Assembly: GCF_900188445.1 (NCBI RefSeq)
Contig: NZ_FZOR01000007.1
Coordinates: 186,001 to 250,000 of the forward strand
Length of the DNA: 64,000 nucleotides
Source of the DNA: Actinomadura meyerae
Lineage (GTDB): Bacteria; Actinomycetota; Actinomycetes; Streptosporangiales; Streptosporangiaceae
Reading direction: 5' to 3'
In this document: piece after piece, positions 17,895 through 27,620 of the stretch
Numbering within the stretch: position 1 is the first letter of the stretch
How the letters are laid out: each line of letters begins with the position of its first letter
Notes under the pieces: model-generated
Seen by the model: the letters and a program-made list of their open reading frames with translations, nothing else
What the model was told of the DNA's origin: nothing
Databases searched by the model: none
Program-made: the position numbers and the translations under genes

Positions 17895-19274
17895 GTGGGA
17901 AGCACAGCGCCAGCGCCCGGAGCCCAGGTGACCGACGAGGAAGTGCGCGCGTGGCTGGCGGCCGCCGCCGAGCGGACCCCGGTGCGGGTGAAGGAGGTCC
18001 CCCTCGACGCGCTCGACGGCTGGCAGGCCGATCCCGCGACCGGGGCGATCTCCCACCGCGACGGCGGGTTCTTCACCATCGAGGCGATGGAGAAGCACGC
18101 CACCGTGCACGGCTCCATCTCGCACACCAACTACCCGATCATCATCCAGCCCGGCATGGGCACCCTCGGGATCCTGCTGAAGGAGTTCGACGGGGTCCCG
18201 CACCTGCTGATGCAGGCGAAGGCCGAACCGGGCAACGAGCGCGGGGTGCAGCTCGGCCCGACGGTCCAGGCGACCTGGAGCAACCGGGACGGGGACGTCC
18301 CGTACCTGTCGTACTTCACCGACCCCGGCGACCGCCGGATCATCGCGGACGTGCGGCAGTCCGAGCAGGGGTCGTGGTTCTTCCGCAAGCGCAACCGGAA
18401 CGTGATCGTCCAGGTCGAGGAGGACGTCGAGGTCCTCGACGGCTACCGCTGGCTGCCGCTCGGGCAGGTCTACTCGCTGCTCGCCGAGCCCGACACCGTC
18501 AGCACCAGCGCCTGCTCGGTGCTGTCGTGCCTGCCGTTCTCCCTGCTGGGCGCGCCCGAGGAGGGGGCCGGGGACGGCGCGGGCTTCCGGTCGGCGCTGC
18601 TCCGCTCCTGCGAGCCGGGCGCCCCGGCGCGGCACGGCACGACCGAGATCCTCAGTTGGCTCAGCCGGGCGCGCACCTACGGCGACATGAACGTGGAGCG
18701 CATCCACCTGAAGGACGCCGGCATGTGGCACCTGTCGGAGGGGCGCCTGACCCACCGGCAGTTCCAGTTCTTCGACATCGTCGGCGCGGACATCGACCTC
18801 GGCGGCGACCGCTGGACCCAGCCGATGATCCGCACCGCGGCGGACGGCCTGGTGGTCTTCCTGGTGCGGAACATCGGCGGCGTCCTGCACGTCCTGGTCA
18901 ACTCGGTCTTCGAGGGCGGCTACGTGGACGTCGCCGAGCTCGGCCCGAGCCTGCAGTGCATCCCGTCGTTCTACGACGAGCTGCCGCCCGACGCCTATCC
19001 GCGCTTCCTCAAGGAGCTGAAGGAGGCGGACCCGGCGCAGATCCACTTCGAGACGAAGGTGACCGACCAGGCGGACATCTTCCAGGCCGCCAGCAGCCGC
19101 TACGCCATCCTGGAGACCGATCTGGAGCTGGAGGGCTCGGGCGGCGGGTACGGCGACTTCCGGTGGGTGACGGTGGCCCAGCTCGCCGAGCTGAACCGGC
19201 ACAGCCACTACCTCAACCAGCAGTCCCGGAACCTGCTGTGCTGCCTTCAGGCGATGTACGCCGCTCGGAGATGA
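17895..19274 (+). CDS. NDP-hexose 2,3-dehydratase (copy 2)
   Basis: A 459-residue EvaA/TylX3-type dehydratase, homologous to the copy at 13-14.6 kb. It shares long blocks with that copy, for example KEFDG-HLLMQAKAEPGN, GPTVQAT and DVRQSEQGSWFFRKRNRN, and the same two-half architecture. It acts on dTDP-4-keto-6-deoxyglucose in 2-deoxysugar formation. The GTG start is supported by AAGGA eight bases upstream and by the promoter lying between it and the in-frame ATG. Its last 62 bases overlap, on the opposite strand, the 3' end of the YHS-domain gene. Why the cluster needs two such enzymes is unclear: two sugars, or one copy with altered function. Confidence 0.9.
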   Translation: MGSTAPAPGAQVTDEEVRAWLAAAAERTPVRVKEVPLDALDGWQADPATGAISHRDGGFFTIEAMEKHATVHGSISHTNYPIIIQPGMGTLGILLKEFDGVPHLLMQAKAEPGNERGVQLGPTVQATWSNRDGDVPYLSYFTDPGDRRIIADVRQSEQGSWFFRKRNRNVIVQVEEDVEVLDGYRWLPLGQVYSLLAEPDTVSTSACSVLSCLPFSLLGAPEEGAGDGAGFRSALLRSCEPGAPARHGTTEILSWLSRARTYGDMNVERIHLKDAGMWHLSEGRLTHRQFQFFDIVGADIDLGGDRWTQPMIRTAADGLVVFLVRNIGGVLHVLVNSVFEGGYVDVAELGPSLQCIPSFYDELPPDAYPRFLKELKEADPAQIHFETKVTDQADIFQAASSRYAILETDLELEGSGGGYGDFRWVTVAQLAELNRHSHYLNQQSRNLLCCLQAMYAARR

Positions 19275-19878
19275 ACAGCCGGCGGCAGTGCTCGCAGCAG
19301 AAGCCGTAGGTCCGCCCGTCGCGCTCCAGGGTGACCGCGTCCGGGCCGAGCCTCACGATCGCCCCGCACATGGGGTCGTACACCGTGCCCTCCGGGAGGA
19401 CCGGCCCGTCGTCGTCCCCGCTCTCCCGGGACCGGCGGAACGGGTCGCCGAGCATCGCGACCAGGTCGGAGGCGCCGAGCACCCGGCCGCGGAGCCCGTA
19501 GCCCCGCTCCGGGACGCCGATGACGTGGACCTCGGCCACCGGCTCCTCCCGGAGGCGCCGCCGCTCCTCGTCGGTCTCGGCCAGGGCGTCGGTGACGAAC
19601 CGGACGAACGGCTCGCTCAGGTCCCTGCGCCAGGCGTTGGGCACGTGCACGCGGACGAGGTAGCGCGGGTTCCGGGCGTCGACGGGCCCGTCCGCGCTCC
19701 ACCACGTCTCCGGCTCGTGGAACACCACGTGCATCACCTCGCGGACGGCCGCGGCCGTGCCGGGATGCATCGCCTCGCCCCCGGTGAGGCCGTCCAGCGA
19801 GGTGAGGCGCCGGGCCAGCCGCTCGCGCCGCTCCGGGGTGAGGGAGCCCCGGGGGACGAAGACCTCGAGGAAGAACAA
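19213..19878 (-). CDS. Tautomerase-like/YHS-domain protein
   Basis: A protein of about 221 residues with two parts. The N-terminal stretch LEVFVPRGSLTPERRERLARRLT resembles the first strand and helix of 4-oxalocrotonate-tautomerase-like proteins, but lacks the catalytic N-terminal proline. The C-terminal third is a YHS-like metal site: DPMCGAIV then FCCEHCRRLF, a C-x(n)-CxxC pattern typical of metal-sensing or metal-transfer proteins. It follows accC closely on the same strand, so it is probably the last gene of the carboxylase operon. The start is uncertain: TTG at 19878 begins the conserved part and has GAGAGGG upstream; GTG at 19944 is possible. Its 3' end runs antisense into dehydratase 2. 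Confidence 0.62.
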   Translation of the reverse strand: MFFLEVFVPRGSLTPERRERLARRLTSLDGLTGGEAMHPGTAAAVREVMHVVFHEPETWWSADGPVDARNPRYLVRVHVPNAWRRDLSEPFVRFVTDALAETDEERRRLREEPVAEVHVIGVPERGYGLRGRVLGASDLVAMLGDPFRRSRESGDDDGPVLPEGTVYDPMCGAIVRLGPDAVTLERDGRTYGFCCEHCRRLFISERRTSPEGSTAGSGTAG

Positions 19879-19945
19879 CCGGCACCGCCCTCTCGACCGA
19901 TCACGTCGCGTGTCCGCGATCACATTGCGTGTCCGGTCGACCACT

Positions 19946-21310
<1,365 letters not shown>

Positions 21311-21315
21311 GGGGG

Positions 21316-21858
21316 CTAGCGCCCGGCCGGGTCGGCGAGGAGCAGGAGCGGCTCGCCGTACTCGACCTCGGCGCCGTCGCGGGCCACGATCTCGGCCACC
21401 CGGCCCGCGCGGTCCGCCTCCACGGGGAGCATCAGCTTCATCACCTCGACGATGCCGACCTGCTGCCCGCGGGCGACGGTGTCGCCCACGCTCACGAAGG
21501 GCGCGGCGTCCGGCTCGGGAGCCTGGTAGAACACGCCGACCGAGGGGGAGAGGACGGGGAACAGCCCGTCCTCCTCCGGCATCGGTGGCGGGGGTGCGGC
21601 CCGTCCGGCGGCCGTGTTCCCGTCGCCGCCGTCGAGCGCGGCCGGCGGGGCGGGGCGGTCCGCCTCGGCCGGCGGCCACTCCAGCTCCACCGCCACGGCG
21701 CCGGCGCGCAGCCGCAGCGACGCGGGCGGATGGGGGACTCCCGACAGCAGCCGCGCGGCGTTGTCCCGGACGGCCTCGATCAACTCGATCAGGTCGGTGC
21801 CGCCCTGCGCGCTGCGGTCTCGTTCGTGCTGGGCGACGGCATCCGCGGTCAGCGTCAT
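21316..21858 (-). CDS. accB: Biotin carboxyl carrier protein (BCCP)
   Basis: A 180-residue biotin carrier of acetyl-CoA carboxylase. The biotinylation motif EVMKLM places the modified lysine at residue 141. The preceding VGVFYQAPEPDAAPFVSVGDTVARGQ and following GRVAEIVARDGAEVEYGEPLLL form the usual hammerhead domain. The N-terminus has a helical segment and a Pro/Ala-rich linker, typical of bacterial BCCP. Its ATG overlaps the accDA stop (ATGA). It transfers carboxybiotin between AccC and the AccDA carboxyltransferase encoded next to it. Confident. Confidence 0.93.
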   Translation of the reverse strand: MTLTADAVAQHERDRSAQGGTDLIELIEAVRDNAARLLSGVPHPPASLRLRAGAVAVELEWPPAEADRPAPPAALDGGDGNTAAGRAAPPPPMPEEDGLFPVLSPSVGVFYQAPEPDAAPFVSVGDTVARGQQVGIVEVMKLMLPVEADRAGRVAEIVARDGAEVEYGEPLLLLADPAGR

Positions 21859-23621
21859 CAGTGCCTCTCTTCGGGACGGGCCGGCGCGGCGGGCTCGTCG
21901 CGGCCGGTGGCGGGGGCGGGCGGCGGCATCGCGAACCGCCGGTAGCGCGCGAGCCGCTCGGCGAGCAGCCGCGCGGGCGGCCGGTCCGCCAGCTCGGGCA
22001 GCGTCGCGCGCAGCGCGTCCGCGATGCGCGCGGCGGTGGCCCGGGGCGCGCCCTCGACACCGCCCTCGGGCTCGGGGACGACCGCGTCCACCACGCCGAG
22101 CCGCAGGAGCTCGCGGGCGTCGAGCCGCAGCGCCTCCGCCGCCCGGGGCGCGGCGGCGGGGTCCTGCCAGAGGATCGCGGCGCAGCCCTCCGGGCTGATG
22201 ACGGAGTAGACGGCGTCGGCCAGGATGAGCACGCGGTCGGCCACGGCGAGCGCGAGGGCGCCGCCGCTGCCGCCCTCGCCGGTGACCACGGTGACGATCG
22301 GCACCGGGAGCCGGGCCATCAGCCGCAGGTTCGCCGCGATCGCCGCGGCCTGGTGCCGCTCCTCGGCCTCGACGCCCGGATGGGCGCCGGGGGTGTCGAC
22401 GAGCGTGAGCACCGGGAGCCCGAGCTTGCCGGCGAGCCGCATCAGCCGGGCCGCCTTGCGGTAGCCGGCGGGCGAGGACATGCCGTAGTCGTTGCGGGCG
22501 AGCTCCTGCGGCGTGTGCCCCTTCTGGTTGCCGACCACCACGACCGGCCGGCCCTCGAACATCCCCACGCCGCCGACGATCGCGGAGCAGTCGTCGGAGA
22601 GGCGGTCCCCGTGCAGCTCCTCGAAGTCGGCCACCAGGTACGGCAGCAGGTCGCGCAGCGTGGGGCGCTTCAGGGAGCGGGCGCGGCGGACGGTCTCCCA
22701 GGGCGAGCGCTCGGGGACCTGGTCGCGGTCGGTGAGGAGGGCGGGCTCCGGGGGCGGCGCGGCGGGCGCCGGACGCTCGGCCGGGGCGGGGCGGTCGTGC
22801 GTGCGGGCGGTGGGCCGTCCGGCGGCGAGCACCCGCGCCAGCGTCCCGCGCAGCTCGGCCCGCGGCGCGACGATGTCGACGCCGCCGTGGTCGAGCAGGT
22901 GCTCGGCGGTCTGGAAACCCGGCGGCAGCGTCTGCTTGATGGTCTGCGCGATGACGCGGGGACCGGCGAAGCCCAGCCGGGCGCCGGGCTCGGCGATGAT
23001 GACGTCGGCGAGCGTGGCGTAGGACGCGGCGACGCCGCCGTACGTCGGGTCGGTGATCAGCGAGACGGTGAGGATCCCCGCCTCGTCCAGCAGGGCCAGC
23101 GCCGCGCTGGTGCGGGCCAGCTGCATGAGCGAGACCGCCCCCTCCTGCATGCGCGCGCCGCCGGAGGCGGTGACGAGGAGCAGCGGCACCTCGTCGGCGC
23201 ACGCCGTCTCGGCGGCGAGGCAGATGCGGTCCCCGACCCCCGCGCCGAGGCTGCCGCCCATGAACCGGAAGTCCATGACGGCGGCGACGACCGGGCGGCC
23301 CTCGATCGTCCCGCGCACGCAGACGGCGGCCTCGTCCAGCCCAGTGGCCGCGCGGGCCTCGCGGAGCCGGTCGAGGTAGGGCCTGGTGTCGTGGAAGCCG
23401 AGGGGGTCGGCGGTGCCGGCCGGGGGCCCGAAGGGCTCGGCGCTTCCCGGGTCGAGCAGCTGCCCGACGCGGTCCGCGGCGTTCAGCGGGGCGTGCCGGC
23501 CGCACTCGGGGCACACGCCGAGGCGGCGCGCGACCTGCCTGGCATGGCTGAGGGTCCGGCAGCGGCGGCAGACGCTCCAGTCCGCCTGGCCGGTCCCCGA
23601 GACTCTCACGGCAAGGGCCAC
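21858..23621 (-). CDS. Acetyl-CoA carboxylase carboxyltransferase, fused beta-alpha subunits (AccDA)
   Basis: A 587-residue carboxyltransferase that moves the carboxyl group from BCCP to acetyl-CoA. It is an end-to-end fusion of the beta (AccD) and alpha (AccA) subunits. The AccD half has the zinc ribbon Cys18, Cys21, Cys37, Cys40, and [11 protein letters not shown]. After a Pro/Ala linker the AccA half shows [17 protein letters not shown] and [13 protein letters not shown]. Such fusions occur in actinomycete polyketide clusters and some archaea. The GTG at 23621 has GAGG seven bases upstream. It is the first gene of the carboxylase operon and has its own SARP-box promoter. Housekeeping actinomycete acyl-CoA carboxylases are built differently, so this set looks pathway-dedicated. 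Confidence 0.92.
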   Translation of the reverse strand: MALAVRVSGTGQADWSVCRRCRTLSHARQVARRLGVCPECGRHAPLNAADRVGQLLDPGSAEPFGPPAGTADPLGFHDTRPYLDRLREARAATGLDEAAVCVRGTIEGRPVVAAVMDFRFMGGSLGAGVGDRICLAAETACADEVPLLLVTASGGARMQEGAVSLMQLARTSAALALLDEAGILTVSLITDPTYGGVAASYATLADVIIAEPGARLGFAGPRVIAQTIKQTLPPGFQTAEHLLDHGGVDIVAPRAELRGTLARVLAAGRPTARTHDRPAPAERPAPAAPPPEPALLTDRDQVPERSPWETVRRARSLKRPTLRDLLPYLVADFEELHGDRLSDDCSAIVGGVGMFEGRPVVVVGNQKGHTPQELARNDYGMSSPAGYRKAARLMRLAGKLGLPVLTLVDTPGAHPGVEAEERHQAAAIAANLRLMARLPVPIVTVVTGEGGSGGALALAVADRVLILADAVYSVISPEGCAAILWQDPAAAPRAAEALRLDARELLRLGVVDAVVPEPEGGVEGAPRATAARIADALRATLPELADRPPARLLAERLARYRRFAMPPPAPATGRDEPAAPARPEERH

Positions 23622-23723
23622 GGCCGAACCTCTTCCTGGTTTCCTCGTCGAGCCCGCCCGCCGGGCGCGGCTCGGCGGCGTCTCGTCTCCGGTCGCGCCG
23701 CTCCGGCGGCGCCGCCAAGCCCC

Positions 23724-23764
23724 ATGCTCGGATCCCCCGGGCGCCGTGTCACCGCTTAGATTGC
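23724..23764 (-). promoter_or_regulatory. Cluster SARP box copy C and acetyl-CoA carboxylase promoter
   Basis: On the minus strand GCAATCTAAGCGGTGACA (23764 to 23747) is followed after exactly 17 bases by GAGCAT (23729-23724). It faces accDA, about 100 bases upstream of the GTG. It lies back-to-back with copy D, which drives SARP2 in the other direction. Confidence 0.7.
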
Positions 23765-23860
23765 TCCGCGCCGCGGCGGGCGCCTCCCGGCGGATCCGGG
23801 CCGGGAACGCCGCGGCGATGCCGTCCGACCTGCCGTTCTTGGCGCGGGCCTTGACCCAGC

Positions 23861-23901
23861 GCAATCTGGGCGGTGACAGCGGGCGCGCGGGCGCGGAGGC
23901 T
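23861..23901 (+). promoter_or_regulatory. Cluster SARP box copy D and SARP2 promoter
   Basis: GCAATCTGGGCGGTGACA at 23861-23878 is followed after exactly 17 bases by GAGGCT (23896-23901), which is close to the TAGGCT of copy B. SARP2 starts 95 bases further on. Copies C and D stand about 100 bases apart and diverge. Confidence 0.68.
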
Positions 23902-23995
23902 GGCTGGGTCCGCAGCGGTGGGTCCATGCGTGCGTTCCCGGCGGCGCCGGCGTGCTCATCCCGTGCTCAATCCCGACTTCGGAGGTGATCGGACC

Positions 23996-25987
23996 ATGCC
24001 AGAGGCGGAACGGTCAGTGCGGCTGGAGCTGCTCGGTCGGATGCGGGTCTGGCGGGACGAGACCGAGGTGACGCCAGGCCCGCCCAAGCAGCGGGCCGTC
24101 CTGGGCCTGCTGGCGAGCCGGGTGAACGAGGTCGTGGAGATCGAGGAGATCATCGACGCGGTCTGGGGCGACACGGTCCCGGCCACCGCCAGCAACAGCG
24201 TCCACACCTACGTCGCCGGCCTGCGCAAGGTGCTGGAGCCCCGGCGCGGGCGGCGGGACACGGGCGAGGTGCTGGTCTCCACGGGCGGCGGCTACAGCCT
24301 GTGCGTCCCGCCGGAGAACATCGACGTCGAGCGGTTCATGGAGCTGCTGGCGCGCGCCCGCCGGTCGCTGGCGGAGGGCCTCGCACCGGCGGCGCTCCGC
24401 GAGTTCGACGCGGCGCTCGGCCTGTGGCGGGGGGAGGCGTACGCGAGCGTGCCGGGACCCTTCGCCGAGACCGAGCGCGCCCACCTGTTCGAGCTGCGGA
24501 TGACCGCGACCGAGGAGTGGGCCGCCCTGATGCTGGAGGTGGGGCGGCACTCCGAGCTCGCCGCGGTCCTGACCGCGTCCGTCGCCAGGCATCCGCTCCG
24601 CGAGCGCCTGCGCTGGCTGCTCATGCTGGCGCTGTACCGGTGCGGCAGGCAGGCGCGGGCGCTGGAGGTGTACCGCGAGACGCGGGAGCTGCTGATCCAG
24701 GAGCTGGGCATCGAGCCCGGCCCCGACCTGCGCAAGCTGCACGAGCAGATCCTCGCGGGCAGCCCGGAGCTGCTGGCGCCGGTCCCGGACGGGCCGCCGG
24801 CGCTCGGCCGGCCGGGGCCGCGGGAGCGGGGGCTCGGGGAGTTCGTGGCGCTGCGTCCGGCGCAGCTCCCGCCGAAGGCGCGCGGGTTCGCCGGCCGGTC
24901 GGCGGAGCTCGGCGCGCTGCGGGCGATCATCGACGAGGGGCTGGCCCAGCCCGGGAGCAAGCCCCCGCTGGTCGTGATCGACGGGGCCCCGGGCAGCGGG
25001 AAGACCGCGCTGGCCCTCACGATCGGGCACGAGTTCATCGACCGGTTCCCCGACGGCCAGCTGTTCATCGACCTCGGCGGCTTCAGCCCCGGGCGCCGCC
25101 CGCTGGACGCCTCCGAGGCGCTCGCGTCGCTGCTGCTCAGCCTCGGGGTGAGCCGCCGGCACGTACCCGCCGAGCTGGAGGGGCGGACGGCCCTGTACCG
25201 GAGCCTCCTGCACGACCGGCGGGTGCTGATCGTGCTCGACGACGCGCTCGACCCCGAGCAGCTGCGGCCGCTGGTCCCCGGCGGCCCCGCCTGCGTCCTG
25301 ATCACCAGCAGGCGGCGGCAGAGCGGCTTCGTGGCGCGGGACGGGGCGCACCGCGTCGAGGTGGCCCCGCTGGAGCTCGACGAGTCGATCAGCCTGCTCA
25401 CCTACCTGATCGGTGCGGAACGGGTGGACGGGCAGCGGGAGGACACGGTCCGCATCGCCGAGATGTGCGGGCACCTCCCGCTCGCGCTGCGGCTCGCCGC
25501 CGAGCAGCTCACGGCCCACCCCCGGATGCGGTTCGCCGAGCTGGTCGAGCGCTACACCCCGAAGAACAGCAGGCTCGACCGGCTCGCGGTGGAGAACGAC
25601 CCCGAGGCGACGCTGCGGTCGGTGTTCGGGGCCTCGTACCGGGCGCTGGACCCCGAGCCCGCCCGCATGTTCCGGCTGCTGGGCGCGTACGGCTCTCCCG
25701 TCTTCTGCGTCTCCGAGGCCGCCGCGCTGGCCGGGCTGCCGTGGGGCGCGGCCCGGCGGGTGCTGGAGAACCTCGCCGACAACCACCTGCTGGACGCCGA
25801 GGGCCGCGACAACTACCGGTTCCACACGCTGATCGGCACGTACGCCGCCGAGTGCTCGCGGCAGGAGCCGGAGCGCCGCCGCAACGAGGCGCTGCGCAGG
25901 GTGCTGCGGTACCAGCGGGCCAGGAACGGCTTCTTCAGCGGCCCGGAGAACGTGCTGGACATCGACCACCCGGCGGCCCGCCTCTAG
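23996..25987 (+). CDS. SARP-family regulator 2 with NB-ARC ATPase domain (AfsR-like, truncated)
   Basis: A 663-residue regulator. Residues about 1-100 form the OmpR-type DNA-binding domain and about 105-250 the activation domain (BTAD). An NB-ARC ATPase follows, with Walker A GAPGSGKTAL at about 328-337, the Walker B-like VLIVLDDAL and the CGHLPLALRLAAEQL motif. The protein stops after the winged helix and lacks the C-terminal tetratricopeptide repeats of full AfsR (about 990 residues). The ATG follows GGAGG by ten bases. It sits between the carboxylase and halogenase operons and carries the cluster box in its own promoter. It is probably the larger pathway-specific activator. Confidence 0.92.
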   Translation: MPEAERSVRLELLGRMRVWRDETEVTPGPPKQRAVLGLLASRVNEVVEIEEIIDAVWGDTVPATASNSVHTYVAGLRKVLEPRRGRRDTGEVLVSTGGGYSLCVPPENIDVERFMELLARARRSLAEGLAPAALREFDAALGLWRGEAYASVPGPFAETERAHLFELRMTATEEWAALMLEVGRHSELAAVLTASVARHPLRERLRWLLMLALYRCGRQARALEVYRETRELLIQELGIEPGPDLRKLHEQILAGSPELLAPVPDGPPALGRPGPRERGLGEFVALRPAQLPPKARGFAGRSAELGALRAIIDEGLAQPGSKPPLVVIDGAPGSGKTALALTIGHEFIDRFPDGQLFIDLGGFSPGRRPLDASEALASLLLSLGVSRRHVPAELEGRTALYRSLLHDRRVLIVLDDALDPEQLRPLVPGGPACVLITSRRRQSGFVARDGAHRVEVAPLELDESISLLTYLIGAERVDGQREDTVRIAEMCGHLPLALRLAAEQLTAHPRMRFAELVERYTPKNSRLDRLAVENDPEATLRSVFGASYRALDPEPARMFRLLGAYGSPVFCVSEAAALAGLPWGAARRVLENLADNHLLDAEGRDNYRFHTLIGTYAAECSRQEPERRRNEALRRVLRYQRARNGFFSGPENVLDIDHPAARL

Positions 25988-26265
25988 CGGTTCGCCGGCC
26001 GTTCCCCCTCGCCGCCATCGCCGGGTCTCGGCGAATGGCGGACGCGGCGCGCCCGGAATCCGTGACGCTTTTCACTGTTCTGCCCCGCCGCATTTATGTC
26101 ATCTCCCAAATTGCGCCCATTTATGTTTCGACATCGTCCAGCAGGCGTGCAGACTTTCTCTAGGGTCGGCTGTGCAGAATGGCCTGGTATCGATCGGTCG
26201 CGTCCCCGGAACGGGGGTTCGCGGATGGTTCGGTCAAGCCGTATCCGGATTAGTGGAAGGTCGGC
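25988..26265. other. AT-richer intergenic region upstream of the halogenase-PKS operon
   Basis: This 278-base gap is noticeably richer in A and T than its surroundings. It holds CATTTATGT twice (26091-26099 and 26118-26126), flanking SARP box copy F in minus orientation. A TAGGGT at 26161-26166 would serve as a rightward -10 for the long halogenase-PKS operon, but no good -35 stands 17 bases before it, as expected of an activator-dependent promoter. Confidence 0.5.
26074..26114 (-). promoter_or_regulatory. Cluster SARP box copy F, oriented antisense
   Basis: On the minus strand GCAATTTGGGAGATGACA (26114 to 26097) fits the cluster consensus fully. After 17 bases comes AACAGT (26079-26074). 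It points left, towards the 3' end of SARP2, where no leftward gene exists. The halogenase-PKS operon begins 150 bases to the right. Confidence 0.55.
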
Positions 26266-27540
26266 ATGTCGCCCAATCTCTTCGGGATTCCTGACCAATT
26301 CGACGTCGTGGTGATCGGTGGCGGTCCCGCCGGCGCCACCACCGCCGGCCTGCTCGCCAAGAACGGGCGCCGGGTCCTCGTCCTCGACCGGGAGCGCTTC
26401 CCGCGCTACCACATCGGGGAGTCCCTCATCCCCGCGGTCATGCGGCCCATGGAGGAGCTCGGGCTCACCGAGCGCATGGACGCCCGCGGCTTCGAGCGCA
26501 AGTACGGCGGGACGCTCGTGTGGGGCAACGACCAGGTCCCGTGGAACTTCTCGTTCATCAAGGGCGGCCCGTACGCGTACTCGTACCACACCCGCCGCGC
26601 GGACTTCGACACGCTGATCCTCGACCGGGCCCGCGAGCTGGGCGCCCACGTCCTGGAGGAGGCGACGGTCAAGGAGCCCATCCTGGACGAGTCGGGCCGG
26701 GTCGCCGGCGTGCGCTACTCGGTCCAGGGCGAGAAGCAGGTCCACGAGGCCCGCGCCTCCATGGTCGTGGACGCCTCGGGCCAGGCCCGCGTCCTCAGCC
26801 GGCGCTTCTCCGAGATCACCTGGCACGACGAGCTGCGCAACGTCGCCGTCTGGACCTACTTCGACGGCTGCGACCGGCTCCCGGGCGACGAGTGGACGAA
26901 CATCCTCATCGAGGGCCTGGACGAGGGCTGGTTCTGGGCGATCCCCATCGACAAGGACCGGCAGAGCGTCGGCTACGTGACCCGCGCCGAGAACGCCGGC
27001 AAGACCGACCAGTCGCTGCAGGAGCTGTTCGCCGAGCAGCGGGAGCGCACCACCAAGCTCAAGCACCTGCTGCGCGACGCGCGCCAGTCCGGCGGCTTCC
27101 GCAGCGCCCGCGACTGGTCGTACACCTCGCACACCTTCCACGGCGACGGCTGGGTCCTGGTGGGCGACTCGGCGGCGTTCGTCGACCCGCTGTTCTCGAC
27201 CGGCGTCGCGCTGGCGACGCTGGCCGCCAGCACCCTGGCGAAGATCCTCGGGACGGTGCTGGACCACCCCGAGATCGAGAAGGCCGCGCTGGACCGGTAC
27301 GCCGGCGCCTACCGCGCCTTCTTCGACGAGATCCGGACCTTCGTGGAGCGGTTCTATGACCGCACCAAGTACGAGGAGTTCTATTACAGCCTGGCGCAGG
27401 AACTCGTCGACCCGGAGAAGAAGAACGAGCCGTCCAAGGACTTCGTGCAGCTGATCTCGGGCCTGAGCGGAAAGCACGAGATGTTCCATATCCAGCTGGA
27501 CGATCTGCTCGCCGAGGGCGCGGTGGAGGCCGCGTCCTGA
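26266..27540 (+). CDS. Flavin-dependent halogenase, CndH-like
   Basis: A 424-residue FADH2-dependent halogenase-type enzyme. The FAD motif VVVIGGGPAGATTAGLLAK begins at residue 14. The halogenase hallmark WxWxIP appears as WFWAIP near 222. GDSAAFVDPLFSTGV is the second FAD-binding stretch. The compact length and RERFPRYHIGESL motif match the variant-B enzymes that act on phenols or pyrroles, often while tethered to a carrier protein, rather than free-tryptophan halogenases. ATG with GGAAGG five bases upstream. It leads an apparent operon running through the antiporter, second halogenase and PKS genes to the flavin reductase. Hydroxylation by such folds is the main alternative. Confidence 0.88.
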   Translation: MSPNLFGIPDQFDVVVIGGGPAGATTAGLLAKNGRRVLVLDRERFPRYHIGESLIPAVMRPMEELGLTERMDARGFERKYGGTLVWGNDQVPWNFSFIKGGPYAYSYHTRRADFDTLILDRARELGAHVLEEATVKEPILDESGRVAGVRYSVQGEKQVHEARASMVVDASGQARVLSRRFSEITWHDELRNVAVWTYFDGCDRLPGDEWTNILIEGLDEGWFWAIPIDKDRQSVGYVTRAENAGKTDQSLQELFAEQRERTTKLKHLLRDARQSGGFRSARDWSYTSHTFHGDGWVLVGDSAAFVDPLFSTGVALATLAASTLAKILGTVLDHPEIEKAALDRYAGAYRAFFDEIRTFVERFYDRTKYEEFYYSLAQELVDPEKKNEPSKDFVQLISGLSGKHEMFHIQLDDLLAEGAVEAAS

Positions 27541-27620
27541 TCGGCGCGAGCCGGTCCGCCGTGAGCACCTGCCCGTCCGATCAGAAGTGAGCGATCAGAA
27601 GTGAGTGGGGCCGCCCGCCA

